From assembly GCA_002633005.1 (NCBI GenBank), contig NMRA01000217.1, positions 296,967-360,966 on the forward strand: a DNA stretch of 64,000 nt, written 5' to 3'. This DNA comes from Phoronis australis (taxonomy: Eukaryota; Phoronida; Phoronidae). The notes below the pieces were generated by a model. That model ran no database searches, had not been told where the DNA came from, and saw nothing but the letters and a program-made list of their open reading frames with translations. The translations under genes and the position numbers were made by a program. This document shows positions 18,801 to 33,800 of this stretch, in pieces. Within the stretch, counting starts at the first letter, position 1. Every line of letters begins with the position of its first letter.

Positions 18801-21800
18801 CGTATGGATTCCTACTTTGCACTACTTTGTGTTTTGCCCTATGTAATATCTAAGAAATTACGTACTCAGTGATATTAACCAGTCGTGTCATAACGCATAC
18901 CAGGTCATGTGAGAAAACACTTTATTTCATGTTTACTTAAAACAATGCCTAAAACAATTCTGTTAGACCTGATTTTATTTGTCTGGTTAATTGCAAATTA
19001 TGAAAATTACCGTTTAAATTTGTGCCATTCAGATGAGTCAGCTGTGATTTTATTTTTTTTAAATGTGGGCTTTGCTACTCTACTGAGTATTTTTTTAATT
19101 TTTGTTTCCATTTTTCAGGATTTGACATTTTGCCCGGGAGAAAATGGAATATAATTGTGGGAAGAGAGTATGAAATATTCATTGAAATCTACGAAGAACA
19201 CAAAATTCATATTTCTGATGTAAGTTGTTTTTAATAGTGATTCTCAGAAAAATCATCAAAAAACATGACTTCTCAATTGAGCAGTGCAGTGTGTTAAGGT
19301 TATGTTCTATTGATACGTCTGTGTTAAGGTTATGTTCTATTGATAAGTCTGTGTTAAGGTTATGTTCTATTGATAAGTGTGTGTATTTAGCAAAGTATGA
19401 AAATTAGTATAAAGTTTTTAACTTGGTTAAAGTATTCATTTTCTGAAAGTAGAAAGCTTGTAGAATTAGTTTTTTGACTTTTTACCAATCTTCCTTTCAT
19501 TGAGTCACATAGCCTTTTCAGTAAAGTTATCAAAAAAAGAAAAGCAAAGCAGCTGTAACAATTAAAGATTTATTTACAAACACGTTTATTTAAATGTTCA
19601 AGGTCAGTTCTCAAAAACGTTTTCGGTTTATTTGTAAATTATCATTTCATTTTCATTTTATGCAACGTTTGATTTTGTTAGAGAAATGATAAAAGTCCTA
19701 TTTTTGATTATCCCTCGTGCAATGGTGGAATAATTAATCCTAACAGAGTTTTGAAGTGTAGAGCATAAAATATAGTATCTGAAAACCCCGTATGAATCTG
19801 ATTCTTCATTTCGGAAATATGATATTCCAAAGTTAGTCAAATTTTTTTAGATTCCTACATAAACTCTGCCATGCTGATTGGTCATGTCCGACGATCTGTC
19901 TACACTCACACTTTTGCAGACTGCACTTTATGTTACACTATTTTAGAGGTACAGTGTACTGCTCGATTATAGCGTATTTCTTTGTGTTGTGGTCTCATAT
20001 GTGCTGTGGAATTGAACCGTTATTTTTTCACCCTCAGCAACGCATGGTGGCCAAATTCCCTTCAGACTACCTTCAAGTGCTGCATTCCTCTGAGAATGGA
20101 ACATACCATATCGTACGCACCTTACAGCCTGGTCGCACGGAGATCCTTGCTTCACTCGTCTCTATTATTCTTGAGGTTGGTAATTATCATGGGCTGCAAC
20201 ATGCCGTTATGGAGAAAAAATCTTACATGGCTCGTACGTGTAGCTTTTTTGAAAATGCTTGAAGTACAGCATCAAAAAATTTGTAAGAACCAGGTTATTG
20301 GAATTTATTTGAACTATTCCTGTTGTGCTTGAACACTTGGTAAAGGTCAACTATAAACATTCCATGCATAATTTGAAAAAAGTTCACAAGTGACAACACC
20401 AAGTCCAGTTTGGAAGACCACAGAAATGAATTTCCCTTGTATGCACGTATTTAGGCGTATGGTTTTTTCCTTGGCTACATTAATAGTATAATTAAAAAGT
20501 GTAAAACAACTAAGGTCACGACCTCACCTGTCACGCTTAGCAAGTAGACTAGTATATTTTAAGTGTATATTTTACTGATTAAGTCACCAGCCTTGATTTT
20601 AGCGAATTTCTGGCAGGCAACGGTGAGAATTGGTTATTTGTAATAAAATCACACAAAAGACGGATTTTGTTGTTTTACCATTCTGGTCAAAACTAATACC
20701 TTCAAGGGGAAGTCTACCCCATCCAAGAATGTGAAAAATGGAAGTGCGCACTATTTGCCTTGCACAACCTAGGATGTCTGGCCATTAGGATTTCACTTGC
20801 GACTTGATCCTGTGTTGTTATCGTTTGACTGTGTTCTGTTTCTTGTAGGATGGCACAGAGTCCAAACTGGCCTTTCCAATAGATGGCGCTCAGAACGTGG
20901 AATTATATAGCCCAGTACAGGTCACACCCTCTGTGGTGGCGTTTCCATGGCACCCTGTCACTAGGGATGCCTACTTTTACACGCTACAGGTATTGTGCCT
21001 GGGTGTCAGGTAGTTAGTTGGCAAACCAGGTTATTTGAGTGTGATTGTGTTCAAATATGTCTTTAATTAAGAGTAACTGGAAGGAAAAGTCATTTTCCAT
21101 GTCAAATTTTGTTCAAGAGAAACCTGAAACCGTGACATTCACAATATGCGCGTATATCATATTTGCACCAATTGCCCCTCATTTTGCAGAATTACTGTCA
21201 AATGGGCCTCATGTTGCAGTTGGGATTGTATGTTTAGAGCAGGTTTCAACTGTGAATGCAATTTTCCAACAGCCATTTAGTTAATATTTTGTTGTGACCG
21301 GTACAAAGTTTACATGCCTTCACTGGGCATATGAAAATGTTTTGTCCTCTTTCCAATTCCCTCCAGTTCCATGCAAACCTTTATCCATGCGTTTACTGTA
21401 TTTGAATATTGTTTTTCAACAAAAAACAAACAAATGGCGTGTTTCGGAACCAACATTTCTTCATTGCCAGTGATGCCTGTTCCCACGTTTTAATGGCTTG
21501 AAGTTGGCACACGTTTCACTCGACGACCTATTAGAGACCATTGACACATGCTTGATTATCTCTGTCTCATTTGACCTCTGGTTGACCTTGGTGTAGTGTA
21601 ATGTAACCTTTGGATTTTCTACTATGTCGGCTTTGTTGCAGTTCTTTCTTCACCACGCTGGATGTTCTCGTGCGCAGTTTAATGTCTATCCTAACATTTG
21701 GTTCATCTTTTTTGTTATCAGCCTGCATAACAATTGTTTACGAGTCATAAAGAAATGAAATTTTGTGGCAAAGTTGCTTTGCGTAATTTTTGATGGTCAC

Positions 21801-24800
21801 ACGGTTAAGTTATATTCTGATGTTGTTTGTCATAACTTTGACGAAATTAGACGACATGAACAGAGATTTTTGAAAAAGTTACAGTCTGTTCATCACTGGT
21901 GTGATTGCTTCTAATAGTTTTCAAAAATGATTGATGAGTTTCATCGAAATTTGTCTGGATTCGTCGAATTCATGCCGAAAACCTTGAAGGAAATAGGCAA
22001 AAAAACTCCACACCATTTAAAAGTTATTCGGAGAGAAACGAGAACGTGAGGTAAAAAAGGTTTTAAATGAGAAGAGATTTCTTCAATTTTTTTTTTGAAA
22101 ATTGCTGTGCAGTAGCATTTATGTGTCAAGAATTGGCAACCACGTAATTTGGAAATTTTAGATTAATATGTAGAGACTAACACAGTTGTCTTCCAGCTCT
22201 GCTCCTGTTCTGTCCTTTCCACTGTAATTTCTCTTAAACTGACTTAATGTAGTCTTGCTGGAACAAAGAACATGCTCTTCCGTTCTTCTCATCATTCGAT
22301 CCATCTAAGTCCTTGCTCTGATGTGATTGACATTGAAGAATCAATGTTGGCATTTTGGATGACAATTATCACATAACTAGGCTGAGATTTTCATGTCTAC
22401 AAGTGAAAGTCTATTTATTTGATCATTAAAATCTGTTCATCATCTTATTTTATGTTGGTATCCTAGGCGACAGGCGGCAGCGGTAGCTATGATTGGTCCT
22501 CCTCTCGAGTAGGCGTGGTTAGTGTCAACAACAAGGGTCAGCTCTCCACCCTTAGCATTGGTTCATCGACAGTCACTGCTGCCGATGTGAAAAACGCCGA
22601 AAACTTCGATACAGCAAGGGTGCGTATTGTTAATCATACTCTTCTGTTGTACTGCGGATGTTTCTGATGAACACCTTGTTAAAGCCGATAAGCATTTCAC
22701 CCTTGGAAAATGTTTAATATTGTTTATCTTTGGAATATCATATCTCAGAAATGGCTGATCGGATTCTTATGGAATTTTAGATACTAACTATGCCTTGTGC
22801 ACTATTTTCTTCCATATCGAAATACAGTAATTTGATTTTGAAATCTTCGACTTTTCCGTGAGTGGCTACCAAAAATAGGACTTATTATTTTCATTAAAAT
22901 CTCTTTAAGTTATTTAGAAAAGTGTAATGTCATTTTTGAGATCTAATCTTGAAGATTGATATCAAATTAAATTTGATCATGTTATTGATACCATTAATTT
23001 ACTATCCATATACCTTTTTGCTAAATTTTAATAAAAAAGACATGCACACGTGACCTTAAAAATGTCAGTTTGGTTAAAAATCACATTCCATTTCATACTT
23101 TTTACTTAGTTATAATCTATAGTTTCGCAGGTATTTAGTTAAATATGCAGCACACTTGTCAGTGAGGTCTTATATAACCTTTTGTTACAAGGTGCCTGAA
23201 TGTGCAGAAATATCAAATTTATAAGTGGTGTTTTTCTCTGGGTCCGTGCAGTACAGTTGAATTTTTACTTCATGTAAATACATTGTTCGTTGGCATGGAT
23301 GTTGACAATTATAAGAAGTATTTGCTTGTATATGCCATGTCAGTACATTGTTCTTATTTTCAAAATAGTTATCTTATAATTATCAAATGATCTCTTGTGT
23401 TGAAGCGATAGTTTGTAATAAATCGACCAGCGCATTGGTGTGCTCAACACAACTAATCTTATCTTCACATTTGACAGGTGCACGTGCTGCCTCCTAGTGA
23501 CATGAAGTTCTTACCGTCGCCCGTCGAGGCTGAGATTGGTTCGAACCTACAGCTCCCCCTGGCGGTGTTTGGTCTTGTAGGTCAGTGTCAAAGTGTAGAC
23601 GTCACTTGTAAGGAAGCTAATAATGCTCTGTTTATGCACATGTGTAGCAAATTGATTTTGTGATGAGAAGTGATGTTTGTATGCCGTTTCTAATACTTTA
23701 TTCAATAAAACAATTAGTCTTTTTCTAGCTTTACATGAATTGTGTACTCTGACTAGTTTAGGGTTTGACTGTTCTTGATTTAGGGCTAGCCTTGGAATTT
23801 TCCTCTTTTAAGGGGATTTCCTCTTTTTTGGTTTCGATATCCTCTTATCTGATTTCCAGTTTGCTCTTTTTACGTCTCTTTATCTTTATTTCGACTTCAT
23901 TCATGCGAAAATGTTAACTTTATTTCAGTTAAATTTTACCACACAAAAAATATTTCTATCACACAAGCCTATTTATTTGTGGAATGATATATCACCTAAA
24001 AATTTTCCTCTTTTTTGTCATCGGTCATTCCAAACCTTGTCCATTGAATCACAGGTGGGAACACTGTTGCCTTCAAGGTGTTTGACCCGACTTTGGCCAG
24101 AACAACTAAAATTTAAATGCATTTTGTGCATATTATGAAAAAATATTGATTTTTGTTTTTGACAAAAAAATCTGCAAAGCTCCATGTCCTTGCATTATCT
24201 TTCAATATTCACGAAAAAAGTTTATTGTGGACCCAAGATAAACCGTGATTGATAATTACTGGTAGAGTATGCAAAGACGTGCGGGAATTTTTGTGTCCAG
24301 ATCAAAGATTGTGATTTGTTTTCAAAGTATAACTGACGAAAATCCAGTTTCATTCTTGGAATTTTAGCCGCCTTATTCGCCAACCTAGCAACTTTGACCA
24401 ATAACCTGAATTTGCTGTCTTGCTAATGGCTAAACTGCTGATCTATGGGCAGATGGACACAAGGTTGCCTTCAAGGACTGCCGTAAGCTGCCATTGAACA
24501 TCACAGTGGTTGACGGCTCTGTGTTCGGTCATCACCCTGAGTCTACGGTGCTCTCTGAGGGCAGCTGTACCTCAGTGAAAGTTGAGGCCCTCCGTGTAGG
24601 GTTCACGCAAGTCATCGTTGCATACACTGATGGCAGAACTAGACTTCAGGCCGCCGTGACTGTGGCAGCATACAAACCTCTGACTGTTGTGGACCCCGAA
24701 GGTGTTGCCGTGGTTACCGTGGGCTCGTCCAAAGAGATCATCGTGGAGGGGGGTCCACAGCCGTGGGTGCTGGACCCTTCCAAGTATTACGAAAAAGGTG

Positions 24801-27800
24801 AGTGGTCAGAGTTCCCATTATCTGGAGTCTTCTTGGTTTGTTGTAGATCTGGCTACAGCTGAACGTTGTTTGTGGTGTTTTCATTGTTAATCAAAAAGGC
24901 ACGTTTCTTTGAATGATCTTTCGACAAGCTCAGCCTATCAAAATGGAATAATGACGCATCATTTCATATTAGAGTCTCGACTAACTTCAGCAAACGTTTG
25001 ACAGAAATGGTGATCAAAAGTGAAAGATTTTTAATTGTGAGTCAGTTTGTCATTTGGTTTCAACGGATGTGCTTTCACAAAAGCTTTGCTGGAGTTCGTA
25101 ATATTTTGTCTACAGCTGTGATTTGGAAAATACATAAATTGTCTGCTCAGTCATTTTGTCTTTGCATTGTCTTACAGTGGTCCCAGAAGACTCTGAGGTT
25201 GTCAGTATTCAACAAAGCGTTCTGTCTGGCAGATCACGTAAGTGCCCCGTCACCTTCATCTCAGTTGCCTGTTGTGGACTGAAACTGAAGCAGCAATTTT
25301 AAATAAAGTGTCATCACCTTACGCTATTCCCAATACCATTTTTATTGTTCTAACAATAATGTAAATGATTGTAGTTTTAATAGTCAAGATATGAAATTCC
25401 ACAACTACACATTTTTAAAATTAACACAAGAGTTCAAATGACGTCATTAACTAAGTATATTGAGTTGGCTACAAACCTGCCTATCACCAAACAATTACCC
25501 ATTTTATTTAAAGGACTTACAATTATATAGCTGGTCTTAACTTCCTTCTTACTTAGATAAGAGGTGATTCCTGAACTAGGCTTAACGTGTTCCTTAATTA
25601 GAATACAGACTGTTCCTGATTTTAGGAAGAACTGTCTGTCAGTTTGTTTTTGCTTGAGATCAGGCTGAATAAGTTGTTATGTCTCAAGGTGTCGTGTCAA
25701 GCAGAGTACTACCGAACTGTCAGCTCTTCCCGAGCTCGGCAACATTTCTCATCTGAGTAAGGAACAGTTTTTAATTGACACCAGTAATGGCTCTATACTA
25801 AAAGGTCTTTTTAAAAGCCAAAGTCGGGTTTTATCTAGACTTTAAGATACATTGTATAGCATTGAAGTTGGTGCACACTTGAGATGGCTAGTTTGTATTC
25901 AGTTTCAAATTTGGCTGTCTCGTGGCCTTATTGTGCTAGAATAAATGGTGCAAAATACTTACTTAGTGCATGCTTTTGTGACCTCTCGTGCACTATAGGG
26001 GAGATTTGCAACATCGCTTTACACTTATTGAATCAGAATTCTGTCATTGATAACTAGACCAGGCACATGCGCAGTGGAACTTTACAGCCGCTATATATTT
26101 GTGGTCTGTCCATGAGCAAACTTTTGATTTAGACCATTTGCCACAGACTATATTGGTCTTGGCTGGTTCCTTACTCAGGTGAGAAGGGATTTCTGGGTTT
26201 GCAAAGAAATGACAGTTATTTCTTGAGATCATGCCCGTTGCTTAAAATGACACGTGACAAGTAGCAGGTCATGACAAGTGACACACCGTGACAAGCTAAC
26301 TTGTAGTCTAGAGCTTGGTCTCAAACGATAACAAAGTGACAGTTTTTTCAAAGCCCTGAAATCGCTTCAAATTTATCTCGAGAAGAATTGAAGGCTAATT
26401 TCAGTGAGTGTTCTGAATTGAAAATTAGCTTTTGTGATGGAATACAGGTTTATTGTCATTTTGAAATAACTTGTAGTTTTAAGGGACATCAAAATTTGTT
26501 TCATGGTTCTAATGTTTTGGTTTTAGGAGTTGATACGGTGTCTATGTTGAGCAAAAAGGAAGAAGTGCATTTTAGTCGAGTGTTTAGTTTGATCTGCATG
26601 AGTTGATCGAGTATGAGAATTTAGTGGTTCTATTTATGTCATCAGTTCAAATTTTGGCATGATTTTACGACAGTGTACAGTTGGACGTAAACTTCACAGT
26701 ACTCATACATCCGCCCAACTCACACAGTTTTGAAAATCCTCCCACTGCCTACCTGTTTATAACTACTACAGTGAGTGCTCCTCATTGTCACAAAATTGTG
26801 AATACCTTGTCAGTGCCGACCTGTTGATAACTAGAAATTAAACCAAACTTTTATCCCAACATGTTCAGACCTAATGCTGATGTTTGTGAACACTGACAGC
26901 TGTTATTTTGAAGTTGTTCATCCTGCTATTTTCTGCTGTTGCCAGCCTTCACCTTTTACTTGAAGGTCGCACATTTTCCCGCTCTTTGGTGACCTTGATA
27001 ACATTGTCTTGTCAATGAAATGTGAACTGTCGTGTATACATTGCTAGCACTGTGTATTAAGCCCTGCGGCTGTGACCTTTCAGGCATCACTCACTCATTC
27101 CGCGTCCTCTGCCGAGACCTTAAGGAACAGCAACTCCAAATGAGCGTGGGTAATGGGCCGACGACAAGCAATCAGTTCCCTGCTGTCTCACAGGTGTCAC
27201 TCAGGTATGGACACTCACCTTTATGTATTAGTTATTTTAATGTAGTATGATGAGAAGAAGCTTAATTTTGATTGACAAAATTGTATTTGCAAATTGCAGA
27301 ATTGTATTATTAGATATCACTAAATTTTGTAAGTTGTTATTTCAGCTTTTGCTTTTTGCAACCATTTGGCAGGAAATGAATCACATCTGCTTATTGTTCG
27401 CAAATTTTGACTAAATCCTAATAAGCCTAAGATTCCATTTTTGTGAAAAGCTTTTAAAATATTTTGATTTGTATGTTGCCATTTTTACTTATTACGTGCT
27501 TGCTGCTTTTGCATTGTTGGTTTCTCTCCCCTTTGTTACACATATCATTCATCAATCACCTGTCTTTTACAGCCTAGCGTGTTCCCCACCTGCCAGTCTG
27601 TACCTCCAGCCTGTCATACGACGTCCATCCAACTTACCTCCATGCCCCATCGCTCAGGATGCTAATGACCGGGTAAGATATCCCAGATTCAGGACTTTGT
27701 ACTATGGAGCCCTCTTAATGTCATTTTCTCGGTTTCGATGTAAATTATAATAAGCTTGATACTCCATTAAGTGAGTTCCAACTTTACGGTGATTACAACT

Positions 27801-30800
27801 ACTCTAATTATAAGGTGTTTGTGGAGAGTGTGAGTGTAAGACTACTAAACAGGAAACGACTGATTTTTCCACGTGCACAGAGTTCCCACAAGGCAGTTGA
27901 ACTGAAGATGAATTAAGGGTTGAGAATTGATTTTGCTGATTTTTAATTACTCTTGGATCTTCGAATATGACAATAAATTCATGACATTATGGGAAATGAT
28001 TTGCATTTTTCACGCTTCATGACAATAACCAGGATATTCTATTGTCCCGTATGATATGAAGTGGGCTCCACTGTAATTGAAACTCAACTTGAAAATTGAC
28101 CAACTGTGTTTCGCGCTTCAGGTAAGCTTACAAATTTGTTCTTGAACAACGCTGTGTGATTGGTAAGTTACGAGTCTCGAGTTCGCAGGCCCAACAGTGA
28201 TGATCATGTTGAGAAATCAACTGTTCACCGATTTCAGTTTTACATGTGATGGCTATGGTATTTTACTGCGTTCATCCTCTAATGTAATTTTGATGACTTG
28301 TTTACTGATATTCAAAGCCAAGATTTTTTTTTAAAAGCGCATCTTTAATAAACTTTTTATACGTTCATAACTGGTGCATGCAATCAATTTTTTCTTCACT
28401 CTGTCTTGTTTTGTGAACCACCCATGTCTATTTAGCGACGTGACCTATTGGTTGTCCATCCTGCGGTTCTGGTTCTGTTGCGCGTACAAGGAAACTTAAA
28501 GCAACTTAGCGAAATTTCGCAGACGGGTTTCCATGTATTGTGTGTTTTCAACACAGAACATTAGCTGCTCGTTAGTTATAATGTTTATTTTGATCACTTA
28601 GATACCAGTGGATTTCAATCAGGACCTCGAGATCGACGTCATCGTCACTGACAACCAGGGGCGTAGGTTTCATAACTTCTCGTCCCTAGCCTTCCACTGG
28701 GATTTAACCAATGAAGATATCGCTTCACTTAAAGATCCGACCAAGCTAACCGTTGTTGCATCCAAAACAAATGCAGGCTATCCAAGAGGTTTGTCTTTTG
28801 GTTTTTGTGGGCCATCAGTGTGGGAGTTCATCACACTTGTGTGGACTCTTTAGGAACATTTGACAGGTTTCTCTTCAAGTCGTAGTATTAAATACTGTAT
28901 TTTATGTGTGTACAGATATGGACAAAATACTTGAAGTTGTCGGATGTTCACTTAATATTATTGCTACAAAGTTCACACCTTTGTATAGACATTGCTTGTT
29001 ATGTTGCTTATTTGTTTTCTATGGCCTTGTTACCCGTCATGTAAATAATGTTTTTTTTCAATTCAGTCTGTTCTTTCTTCTGCAAGGATCATAGACCAGA
29101 AGCTTGGATTAGACACGGCATTGTCAAATAAAAAAGCACACAAAATTTCCTACAACATATTTTGTAGGGCATTTTTGAGACATTGGTCATTAAATTTTAC
29201 GTTTTTGCTTCTTTGGTGTAAAATTCAATCTGTGAAATGAATTTTTGAAAAGAAAATTATCAAGTGCTCCATGTCAACCACTTTAACACTTCAAATAGTC
29301 TTTCTGTTGATGTTTGTACCCCACTCATAAAGTAATAATCAACTACCACTCAGAAGAGCTTGTTCCTTACTAGTACGTAAAACCGAAACTAATCGGGTTA
29401 ACCAGTCAAAATTGCCCCCCACACAACTCACCCTTTTCAATAAGTACATTTTTCTTTTCTCATACGGAATTACTCGTTTTCATTATTTCACTCCCCAGTT
29501 CCTTTCTGATCAACTCATTTCTTTCCTCTTGAACCCGATCATGCAGTTTTGATACATTGTGTCAAACCTCTGGCTTAGCGCCACCTTGTGTCAGACAGTG
29601 AAATACACTGAAGAGGCTTTATTACTGAATTTCTAGCTTACCAAGTGCTGATCATGATGGGACGTCTTGGCTCCCTTGTTGTGACTGCCACAATCTCCAC
29701 CTACGACGAATGGCACTTCACGTCGCAGAGCATCACGTTCGACCGTAACGTGGTGCCACCTATTTCTCGGTCGCTAGAGCTGATGCTTGTAGAGGGCGCC
29801 ACTATTGAACCTTCGTCAGTCAGCCTTTTCAACCACCCATCTAGCAAAATTGGACTGTCCGTGATCGGTGGCTCTGGACACTTTCATGTGTTACACGAAC
29901 CCACTGGCCTCATCGGCACTACCAATGATCCCGAAACTAGGAAAATATTGGTGAGTTTTTTCGTACACATTTAGTGCAAGGAAACTTGCACTGTCCAACG
30001 TTATACATTTTTCCAGTCACGATAACTTTTTCCAGCAAATTTCCATTCTTTTTCTGTCAACTGGAACTAGTTTTGTCTACTATGATTTTATCCTATTCTT
30101 TTGCTGTCTGTTGTCATAAGTTAACATTCAATGTTATTTACCATGAAATAATTGTTGAACTTTGACATACCAACTCAACTTAACTAGCATTACAGACAGA
30201 TTTGATTTTGATTCTACATTGAATCTGATGGTATCAATTGAAATCAGTTCATTGTCAGTATTTGATTATACATCAACAGTGTGTAGACGTTTTCCTGAAA
30301 GATTAACAAAACTCCTCATTCAGGTTGTTCCATTCAACGATGGTGATACCAAGGTGACGGCCTTTGACCTTTGCCTTGAAGCCGTTGAGCATGCTCACGC
30401 CCATGTTCATGTGTCTGGTGTTCATTCCATTGACCTCAAGGTGTTGGACAAGGTGAGTGCAATTTGAAGTTGACATGACTGGCATGTGTTTGTTTTCGCA
30501 GTGTATGCTTGATGTCGAAACGTGGCAAATACCTTTTGCTATCTTCTAAATGCAATCAAGTTTCTTTGTCTCCATGTTTGTGTGATCCAGACTTCTTGAC
30601 AAGATTTCCAGAAAGGAGGTGATTTCTCACATTGCTGAGTGCAGTTTAACTGCTTGGCGATTCAAGTTTCAAATTTCTAGGCCCATGCCCACCAAATTTC
30701 AAGAGAAAATTGACCAATTACATCACGTGATTTTGGAAAAATTACTTGAAGCATGGCACGTGATTGGTCAGTTGTCAAGTTTCAGGTTAAGTTTGGTGGT

Positions 30801-33800
30801 TATAGACAATTGATATATAGCATATCGAACAGTACTTTCTGTATTAAAATGTGACAATGTTGGAAATAAAGAAAATTGCTTGCTAGCTGTTGAGTGCATT
30901 TAGTTTTTTCAGAAAATTGCTTCTCTTGCTGATCGTGTTCTTTGTTTTTTGACAAAAGGCAGGTCTATAGCACCTTTAAGTGGAAGGTCTTTGGCTCATG
31001 AAATGTGTTAATGATTTAGATTTTGATTTGAATCGTATCGCTTCAGGTTGAAGTACACCATGAGTTGCATGCCTCTGCGCAGCTCCTGGACGAGCGTGGT
31101 CGGCCTCTCCCCACCACCTATTTACCATTTATGAACCTCAGGCCAAAGCCAGGCTCCGAGATAATCTCCATCAGGTAGGTATATTCACGCCAATGTTATT
31201 CATGAAACAGTAGAACATCAGCTTGTTGCAGTTTACTTCCCCCCTCATATATATATATGATGTCCCAGCAGAGTTGGAAAAGTTTTGGAACGCACGAAAA
31301 TGGTAGGGTCCTGTACCATACTATGTGACCGACCTTGGTTCGGTCTGATGTTTTGTTGTTTCAAAGCATTTTACAGAACCTCGTAAGACTTTAATTGATT
31401 TTTTTCATAATAATACTATGCAAAACCAGTAAAATTAAATGCAAATTGCTCTTGTTTTTCAGACCTGATCCAGAGAGGCCCTCTGATGGCTTTACTGTGT
31501 ACTACATCGTGCGGGGTGTGTCTCTGGGTGTGACCACCTTGACTGTGGTGGCCACCCCTAGGCAGGGTCAGAAGGTGTCCAGTGCAGCCAGAGAGATCCA
31601 GGTGTTCCCACCTCTGCGGCTCAACCCCAGAAATATCACCATGATTATTGGGTCTTTATTTCAGGTATGCGCTGAAAAACGGGCCCGTTCTAAGAAAATT
31701 GACTATTAATTTTTAGCTAAGATGTTGATAAGTGCTCTGGTGAACTAGATAGTAAATTCGGAGAGCATGGTGGGCAACTTTTAGTAGCGATGTATCACAG
31801 GGCTTGGAATTGTTCTTTTTTAAGAGAATTTCATCTTTTTTGGTTTCAGTTATCTCTATTTTTGATTTCTAGTTTCCCTTTTTCGTCTGTTTTTATAAAT
31901 ATTTTGACTTTATTCATGCAAAAATGTTTATTTCTGCAGTAACAATTTTCAACACAAAAAGATGTTTCAATCACACTAGCCTATTTATTTGTGGAGTGAA
32001 CATCACCTCATCTGAAAATTTTCCTCTTTTTTTGTCATTGTTTATTCCAAGCCCTAGTATCCGGAGTTTTCATGAGAGATTCAAATTTAGATGTGGGAGA
32101 ATGACAAAAGGGGTCACTTAAGTATTGAACCTGAAGGTCGATTTTATTGTAAATCTGACGTGTAGACTAATTACAAATTTACTTTGTAGAATTTTTTTTG
32201 CAATTATTTTATTAAAAGATAATTTAATTGAATTTCATAAAATGTGTGTTCATTGTCTCTGTCATCAGTAAATGTACTCCAGCAGTTTCTATTATCCATA
32301 CATATTTTAAGATAACTATCAAGGTGAGTTATTGGCATGTGTCTGTCACGGTCAAGTTTCCCTTCTGTTTCCCAGGTGAGCGCCTACGGAGGTCCCCAGC
32401 CCCAGTCATCTGTAGAGTTCTCCCTGGCGGACACACACATTGCTAGCATATCGTCAAGCGGTCTGATCGATGCTCAGAACTTGGGCGACACCAGAGTTAT
32501 AGGGAAGGCTGTGGGCAGAGACAGTGTGACAGGGGAGACGATTGTGTACTCACAGGTCAGTAATATTGGCAGGGGAGATGATTGTGTATATTCACAGAAG
32601 AAATGATCATAGACAGTTGTTTACACTGGTCTGTACTGGACTGGAGTAATGATCGCATACTCAAAGTTTACTGATACATTGATGCACTATGATTGTTGAT
32701 TTAAAGAAATGTTTGCTTTGTGACAAAAATCAGTTTGTTATGGAAGTGTAAGATTTGCCTTTAGACCATCTTATCGTTAAGAAATGCTTTACTTCCATTG
32801 GAAAGTGTAAAGCTCCAAGACTTCTGCATTCCAACGCAGAGACGAAATTCTGATTAATGGTAGACCGCATTAAACTTGGTCTAGACATATACTCTCTACT
32901 CACATGAAATTGTTGGTTTGCAACAGGCTGACTGTTCATTGTTTTCCGAGACTGCTCGGCGAATATAAAGCCATGTCATGATAATTCAACTTGTCGAGCT
33001 TAGGTTCCAGTAACAAACTGTCCGTTCTTTGTAAGTCCAGAAATCGCAGCTATTTGGATAAATGTATAATTTGAGACCAATTTTATAATCATGGTAAGTG
33101 GTGGAAATCAGAAATTGATTTTTGTGGAAGGCGTGTTTTTAGCTGCTTTAATTCCTTCAGTAAATAGAATGTTTTGACTTAAACAGAAGAGACGTTGCGT
33201 GAGAAAGTTCAGTTGAATGCATTTATGAAATATGCAAATTAAAATGCTATCATTCTCAACATTTTAAAGAAGTAAGTCAAGATTGTCAAACTACCATGCA
33301 TGGAGGCCATCGTGCCTCATCCCGGCTGGTGCGTTGTTGCAGGATGAAGTAACGGTGTACGTGGTGGAGTTGACTGGCATCAAGATATTCACACCACTCA
33401 CACGACTGCAGACTGGTTCTGAGGTGGGTTGTTACACCATAGAGCAGTGTATATCTTCTTGGAAAAGTAATCAGTGGGACAATCAATAATTGCCATAAAA
33501 GTCTTTTTAAGTTAACAAAGTCTTTAAAGGCAGTTTTAAAAAGTGCTGTCTGCTGGTTTATTGGGAATGTGTAAACTATGTAAAGGTTTTAACAGAATTA
33601 TGCAAAGTTAGCGTGTAGTTCTCTCAGGCAGTGTTTTTGTTGTAGTTTAGTGTTGCGTTTCAATCAAACCATTTCACTACAATCCTGGTTCATAACGTTT
33701 GCTTTGCTTTCTCAATTCCTAAGACAGCTGTATGGTATACAGGTTGAACTTCAGTTCTTGCGAATGCTTTAGAAATGTATGCGGGTCCATTGTAATGTGA

